Shown in pieces: positions 60,435 to 64,000 of a stretch of 64,000 bases of DNA. The DNA lies in contig OY760066.1 of assembly GCA_963662985.1 (NCBI GenBank), positions 186,001 to 250,000 of the forward strand, written 5' to 3'. Origin of the DNA: G963662985 sp963662985 (GTDB taxonomy: Bacteria > Chloroflexota > Anaerolineae > Anaerolineales > UBA11579). Within the stretch, counting starts at the first letter, position 1. Each line of letters begins with the position of its first letter. The notes below the pieces were generated by a model that made no database searches, was not told where the DNA came from, and saw only the letters and a list, made by a program, of their open reading frames with translations. The position numbers and the translations under genes were made by a program.

Positions 60435-61282
60435 CGAGCACTCCTAATTGCTTGAGCTTGAATAAGAAATTCACAGAGAAAGAATTCATCATTTGTTTTA
60501 AGCGCTGTGTGAAGCTGGGTGAGTTGCGTTTGAAACTTTTCTAGCGAAGCAAGAATAGCTGCTTGATTGGTGAGGAGAATATCAAGGCGCATGGATGGGT
60601 CACTGGCGACAATGCGAGTAGTGCTCTCAAATCCAGATGCGGCGAGCTCCCATGTTTGGGGAGTTTTTTCAGCGAGGGACTGAGTGGTAGTGATTAATGT
60701 GGTAGCAAGGAGATGAGGCAGGTGGCTAACTTGGGCAACAATTTGATCATGTTGGAAAGGGTCGAGCAATAAGGGAGCGCTACCAAGGAGGTCAATCATT
60801 TCAAGAATATACTCAAGGAAAGCTGGGGCTCGATTAGCAAGAGGGGTGAGAATAAATTTTTTTCCATGAAAAAGGTCAGCTTGGGCGCTATGGATGCCAT
60901 TGGTCTCTTTGCCACACATGGGATGACCGCCTATGGCGAATAGGTTGTTCGGTAATGTTTGCATAACTTGTGTGATTTCAAACTTAGTGCTACAAAGATC
61001 GAGCAAAATGGCAGGTGAAGTGAGGGAGGAAGCATTGGTTTGAAGCCATCTGATTGACTCACGGACGGGGAGAGCGAGGATGATCCAATCAAATTGGGAG
61101 AGATCGGATTGGGGAGGGATTGCTTGTGTAATCAAACCCCGAGAAAGGGCAAAATCCAATGCGTCTGGGTCTCGATCTTGGGCAGAGATATGGTGACAAT
61201 GAGGGGAGAGCGCCGCGGCTAAGGAACCTCCCATTAATCCAAGCCCTACAATGAGAATGTTGGCTTGTGTGATGGATATCAT
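60431..61282 (-). CDS. tyrA: Prephenate dehydrogenase
   Basis: 283 residues, TyrA_Arg/NAD type. It has the N-terminal Rossmann motif VGLGLMGGSLAAAL, WIILALPVRESI, GHPMCGKETNGIHSAQADLF, and the helical C-terminal dimerisation domain. It converts prephenate to 4-hydroxyphenylpyruvate, the committed tyrosine step. There is no fused chorismate mutase or ACT domain. It overlaps both neighbours by four bases. Presence of tyrA with no prephenate dehydratase in the operon agrees with a tyrosine-rich leader peptide. Confidence 0.93.
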   Translation of the reverse strand: MISITQANILIVGLGLMGGSLAAALSPHCHHISAQDRDPDALDFALSRGLITQAIPPQSDLSQFDWIILALPVRESIRWLQTNASSLTSPAILLDLCSTKFEITQVMQTLPNNLFAIGGHPMCGKETNGIHSAQADLFHGKKFILTPLANRAPAFLEYILEMIDLLGSAPLLLDPFQHDQIVAQVSHLPHLLATTLITTTQSLAEKTPQTWELAASGFESTTRIVASDPSMRLDILLTNQAAILASLEKFQTQLTQLHTALKTNDEFFLCEFLIQAQAIRSAR

Positions 61283-62292
61283 AACTGTCTTCCTACTGCT
61301 TGGGCAACTGGTTGGAGGGAGTGCATGAGATCATCAAAGCGATTAGGTTTGAGAGACTGACGTCCATCGGAAACAGCCATTTCGGGATCGGGGTGGACTT
61401 CGACAATCAATCCATCCGCTCCAGCGGCGACTGCACCTAAGGTGGTGGGGCTGACTAGTTCCCACAGGCCAGTGCCATGACTAGGATCGGCTATCACTGG
61501 TAAGTGGCTAAGTTGTTTGAGGAGAGGAATTGCGCTGAGGTCAAAAGTGTTACGGGTATATTTCTCAAAAGTACGGATACCACGCTCACACAGAATGACA
61601 TTTTGATTGCCTTTAGAAAGCACATATTCGGCAGACATGAGTAACTCTTCAATGGTGGACATCATACCTCGTTTTATCATTACCGGAATTTCAAGCTCTC
61701 CGATGGCTTTGAGCAGAGTGAAATTTTGCGCATTCCGTGCACCCACTTGAAGGATGTCCGCATAGTCGGCAACGAGGGGAAGGCTGGCAACATCCACTAC
61801 TTCAGTGATAATGGGCAGTCCTGTTTTTTCTCGCGCTTCAGCAAGGAAAATGAGGCCTTCTTCTTTGAGTCCCTGGAAACTATAGGGGCTAGTGCGGGGT
61901 TTGAAAGCGCCTCCGCGTAGGATGTTCGCACCACTGGCTTTGACTTGTTGGGCAACTTCAAGAATCTGGGCTTGGCTTTCAACCGCACAAGGACCAGCCA
62001 TAACAGTCAGCTTTGGACCACCGATGGTGACTTGGCCAACTTGGATGAGGGTATCTTGGGGGTGAAAATCTCGGCCGGCAAGTTTATAGGGGCGCATAAT
62101 TCGTACTACGCGATCGACTCCAGCCATTCGCTCTAACTGGCCAGTATCTATACGACGCACATCTCCAATGACCCCAAAGATGAGATGGGTTTCTCCGGCA
62201 GATTCGTGAATTTGGCAGTCATAACTTTTGATACGATCTTTGATATGCTGAATTTCTTGTGGGGTGGCTTTTTCTTTTGTAATAACGATCAT
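61279..62292 (-). CDS. aroF: 3-deoxy-7-phosphoheptulonate (DAHP) synthase, type I-beta with regulatory N-terminal domain
   Basis: 337 residues. The first 75 residues form a ferredoxin-like/ACT regulatory domain (MIVITKEKATPQEIQHIKDR). The (beta/alpha)8 barrel follows: VMAGPCAVESQAQILE, GGAFKPRTSPYSFQG, IITEVVD, LQVGARNAQNFTLL, VMIKRGM, ILCERGIRTFE, VIADPSHGTG and EVHPDPEMAVSDG. It joins PEP and erythrose 4-phosphate. The same layout in Thermotoga is tyrosine-sensitive through the ACT-like domain. Start ATG 62292 with GGAGGAA. Confidence 0.95.
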   Translation of the reverse strand: MIVITKEKATPQEIQHIKDRIKSYDCQIHESAGETHLIFGVIGDVRRIDTGQLERMAGVDRVVRIMRPYKLAGRDFHPQDTLIQVGQVTIGGPKLTVMAGPCAVESQAQILEVAQQVKASGANILRGGAFKPRTSPYSFQGLKEEGLIFLAEAREKTGLPIITEVVDVASLPLVADYADILQVGARNAQNFTLLKAIGELEIPVMIKRGMMSTIEELLMSAEYVLSKGNQNVILCERGIRTFEKYTRNTFDLSAIPLLKQLSHLPVIADPSHGTGLWELVSPTTLGAVAAGADGLIVEVHPDPEMAVSDGRQSLKPNRFDDLMHSLQPVAQAVGRQL

Positions 62293-62316
62293 TTCTTCCT
62301 CCGAGGATGATGTATT

Positions 62317-62685
62317 TTATTTTTGACTTATATCTGGGCGGAGCTGTTGCGCTTGGTTGAGATAGATGTGTTGAATCTGATCTTGGGGCTGAGATGTGTT
62401 CCAATGAATGAGGATGCGGATGCAAAATGGGAGACTGCCCTCAACTTGCATTTCTTGAAAACAAAGTAGGGGAACCAATTGCATGCCCAACTCTCGCGCA
62501 GCTTTGGCAGGATAGGCGGCAGTGATGTCGGCGGTTGTAGTGAAAAGAATACTGGCGATATCTTGAGAATCGATTTGGTTCTGCGTGAGCATGGTGGTGA
62601 GCAATGTTTGCGTGGCAGAGAGAATCTGCTCCTGCGTATTATGTTCAATGGTGGTGGCACCGCGTACGCCTCTACATGTTTGCAT
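62317..62685 (-). CDS. aroH: Chorismate mutase, AroH type
   Basis: 122 residues, the Bacillus-type trimeric AroH. It has CRGVRGATTIEHNT at the N-terminus, LFTTTADITAAYPAKAARELG, VPLLCFQEMQVEGSLPFCIRIL and HIYLNQAQQLRPD. It converts chorismate to prephenate, feeding TyrA encoded two genes downstream. First structural gene of the operon, ATG 62685 following an ACGAGGTC site, about 44 bases after the attenuator terminator. Confidence 0.95.
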   Translation of the reverse strand: MQTCRGVRGATTIEHNTQEQILSATQTLLTTMLTQNQIDSQDIASILFTTTADITAAYPAKAARELGMQLVPLLCFQEMQVEGSLPFCIRILIHWNTSQPQDQIQHIYLNQAQQLRPDISQK

Positions 62686-62726
62686 TTTGACCTCGTTTTC
62701 TTTTTATGACAATTTTTAAGTTAAAC

Positions 62727-62759
62727 AAAAAACCGTGAAGTGCACACTTCACGGTTTTT
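62727..62759 (-). terminator. Attenuator terminator of the aromatic operon
   Basis: 15-base perfect inverted arms (62745-62759 and 62728-62742) around CGTGAAGTG, followed on the minus strand by TTTTTTGTTT. It lies between the leader ORF and aroH, so it must be overcome for the operon to be expressed. Confidence 0.92.
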
Positions 62760-62854
62760 AATTCTTATCCTAGGTACTCAATTAATATGAGCGGATGAAG
62801 CGCGCAAAATTTATGGGTGCTGAAGGATAATAATAATAGGAGTAAAATTTTGCG
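62741..62854 (-). promoter_or_regulatory. Alternative RNA pairings of the aromatic attenuator
   Basis: Region 1 (62845-62854) and region 2a (62803-62812) pair over 10 bases, CGCAAAATTT with AAATTTTGCG. Region 2b (TGCGCGCTTCAT, 62795-62806) and region 3 (GTGAAGTGTGCA, 62741-62752) pair over 12 contiguous bases including three G-U. Region 3 also forms one arm of the terminator. Pairings 1:2, 2:3 and 3:4 are mutually exclusive. Confidence 0.8.
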
Positions 62855-62865
62855 GTTTTCTTCAT
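62782..62865 (-). CDS. Tyrosine/phenylalanine-rich leader peptide of the aromatic operon
   Basis: 27-residue ORF, ATG 62865 to TAA 62782. It begins MKKTAK, then FYSYYYYP at residues 7-14, with more Phe at 20 and 23 and Tyr at 27: six Tyr and three Phe in all. Nine of 27 residues are aromatic. It sits between a consensus promoter and the terminator before aroH. By analogy with trpL and pheL, ribosome stalling at the Tyr run when charged tRNA-Tyr is short should free region 2 and allow antitermination. No Shine-Dalgarno sequence exists and the ATG is seven bases past the -10 box, so translation would be leaderless or nearly so. Confidence 0.85.
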   Translation of the reverse strand: MKKTAKFYSYYYYPSAPINFARFIRSY

Positions 62866-62872
62866 AGGTAGA

Positions 62873-62901
62873 ACTATAATTTAGATATCAATTGTTGTCA
62901 A
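62873..62901 (-). promoter_or_regulatory. Promoter of the aromatic operon
   Basis: On the minus strand: perfect TTGACA (62901-62896), 17-base spacer, TATAGT (62878-62873). The expected transcription start is at about 62865-62868. Confidence 0.8.
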
Positions 62902-62929
62902 TAAACTTCACTTTAAGAACTTTTGAAAG

Positions 62930-64000
62930 TTAGTTATTTCCCTTGGATTTAGCAAATGCACTCCAAAGATCTGTGGTGCCATCATAGACTGCTCCATAGG
63001 TGAATTCAGACACTTTATTAAGTTGATCTGGATCAGCCTTCCCAAAGGTAATGCTATAAATGGGAACCTCGCGAGCGAAATTTTTCATTGATTCTGTCCA
63101 AAATTTTTCAAAACGAGAGAAAGACCCATCAGAAACACCATCGGTCATGACAATGATAGAAGGCAATTGCTGATCATTACATTCATATTGCAATCGAAGA
63201 ATCGCATTTTGCATGGCTTCATACATATCTGTGCCTCCATCGGCAGATAAGTTCATAATTTGGTTGATCTTATCTTGATCTGCATAGTCTGCGAGGGTAT
63301 TAAATTCAATAATATTGATGGTATCGTCATTAAAAGGAATAACTACCATGTAGTCTTGATCGGTTGCTTGCAAATAATATTCTGCTGCTTTGTTTTGATC
63401 TAAGATTTGACTAAGTGCATTTTCTAATTGTGTTTCGCCAGTGGTTTCTTTCCCATTATCATAGAGAGTGAACCCCATACTACCACTATAGTCGACCACA
63501 AAAGCTGTGCAAGAAGGACGACGCCAGTCTGATTGATAGAAATTCATCGCTTCACGGATGATGGCGCCATCACGAGGAATGGAAGCAGGCATGAGGACGA
63601 GCTCTAAATCTGCTCCAGTGAGTTGTGGACTGAAAACCTTTTCAATTTGAGCATCCGTGTAGGTGGAGATGTTGCGAACACGAGCTCCTTTTTCAAAGAG
63701 CGCTAACTGCCCTTCGTCTGAAAGCAACCATGTTTGGAACGCTTGAAACGCTGCTTGTTTTTTTTCGGTCATGTTTTGATGATCCATGAGTGCCATAGGA
63801 GCGTTAGATTCTGCCACAGCATCGGTTACATAAAATATATGTGGTAATTGAGATTGAGGAATGCCTTGATCGGCTAATTCACGGATGGATTCAATCGCGA
63901 GGAATTCGTAGACAAACACACCTGAGATTTTGTTCTCGGATTGATATTTTTTGACAAAAAGATCCGCAAGAAAACCAGTGCTGGATGAACTACGGTCCAC
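62930..64000 (-). CDS. VWA-domain protein with extracellular solute-binding-like N-terminal part (partial)
   Basis: The gene runs off the window, so the first residue given (GTG) is not the start. The visible N-terminal 180 residues resemble a type-2 periplasmic binding fold (TGFLADLFVKKYQSENK, AAFQAFQTWLLSDEGQLALFEKGARVRN, where a solute-binding protein's C-terminal lobe would lie). The last 180 are a von Willebrand factor A domain with the MIDAS motif DYSGSMG, a conserved Thr in DGGTDMYEA and Asp in VMTDGVSDG. Such hybrids are probably secreted or membrane-tethered sensors. No known function is assigned. Its stop is only 29 bases upstream of the aromatic operon promoter. Confidence 0.75.
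   Translation of the reverse strand: MDRSSSSTGFLADLFVKKYQSENKISGVFVYEFLAIESIRELADQGIPQSQLPHIFYVTDAVAESNAPMALMDHQNMTEKKQAAFQAFQTWLLSDEGQLALFEKGARVRNISTYTDAQIEKVFSPQLTGADLELVLMPASIPRDGAIIREAMNFYQSDWRRPSCTAFVVDYSGSMGFTLYDNGKETTGETQLENALSQILDQNKAAEYYLQATDQDYMVVIPFNDDTINIIEFNTLADYADQDKINQIMNLSADGGTDMYEAMQNAILRLQYECNDQQLPSIIVMTDGVSDGSFSRFEKFWTESMKNFAREVPIYSITFGKADPDQLNKVSEFTYGAVYDGTTDLWSAFAKSKGNN

Noticed and set aside
62686..62760. T-box riboswitch in the aro leader
   Set aside because: The T-box consensus (AGGGTGGNACCGCG) and specifier-loop layout are absent; the leader ORF and alternative pairings explain the terminator better.

Overview
The window comes from a low-to-moderate GC bacterium with Shine-Dalgarno-type starts (AGGAG boxes a few bases before most ATGs), lipobox lipoproteins and no visible outer-membrane genes. 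It is most likely a monoderm. A fused shikimate kinase/dehydroquinate synthase, a Pro/Thr-rich TPSPTQ-type linker in a giant surface protein and a glutamate synthase assembled from several polypeptides with ETF subunits would fit an Anaerolineae-like Chloroflexota. The PTS genes and low GC would also fit Bacillota. The taxon is inference. Base composition varies: the PTS, regulator and TPR genes are clearly AT-rich, while the glutamate synthase and aromatic clusters are richer in GC.

Layout. 1-275: end of larB. 358-6917: a PRD regulator, split fructose-family PTS EIIA/EIIB/EIIC and a GH38 alpha-mannosidase, a probable mannosylglycerate-type uptake and cleavage unit. 6952-11558 (minus): an FeCT-type iron-siderophore ABC importer with a HugZ-like protein, behind a clear promoter with a DtxR-like palindrome. 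11797-14513: Nudix hydrolase, NfeD-like protein and flotillin. 14731-21806: etfB-etfA plus three glutamate synthase pieces (FMN domain, amidotransferase, GXGXG domain) in one tight operon, suggesting a GOGAT fed by ETF instead of GltD. 22220-22579: msrB. 22663-24399: membrane-anchored TPR protein. 24468-49724 (minus): a single 25.3-kb gene for an 8,418-residue repetitive surface protein with beta-helix, inserted modules, RTX-like repeats and a C-terminal beta domain. 50017-53911: polyamine ABC importer potD-B-C-A. Convergent to it is an HDAC-family acetylpolyamine amidohydrolase. 55037-62685 (minus): an eight-gene aromatic operon aroH-aroF-tyrA-aroA-aroE-aroC-aroKB-aroQ. 62930-64000 (minus): a VWA/solute-binding protein cut by the window edge.

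The most interesting discovery is upstream of the aromatic operon. A strong promoter drives a previously unlisted 27-codon ORF with a Phe-Tyr-Ser-Tyr-Tyr-Tyr-Tyr core, followed by mutually exclusive 1:2, 2:3 and 3:4 RNA pairings and an intrinsic terminator. This is a textbook ribosome-mediated attenuator, here tuned to tyrosine, and its leader ORF appears to start at or next to the transcription start, with no Shine-Dalgarno sequence. Other points worth checking are the ETF-linked glutamate synthase, the giant surface protein, intercistronic hairpins after both solute-binding-protein genes, and a 26-bp perfect palindrome in the potD leader.
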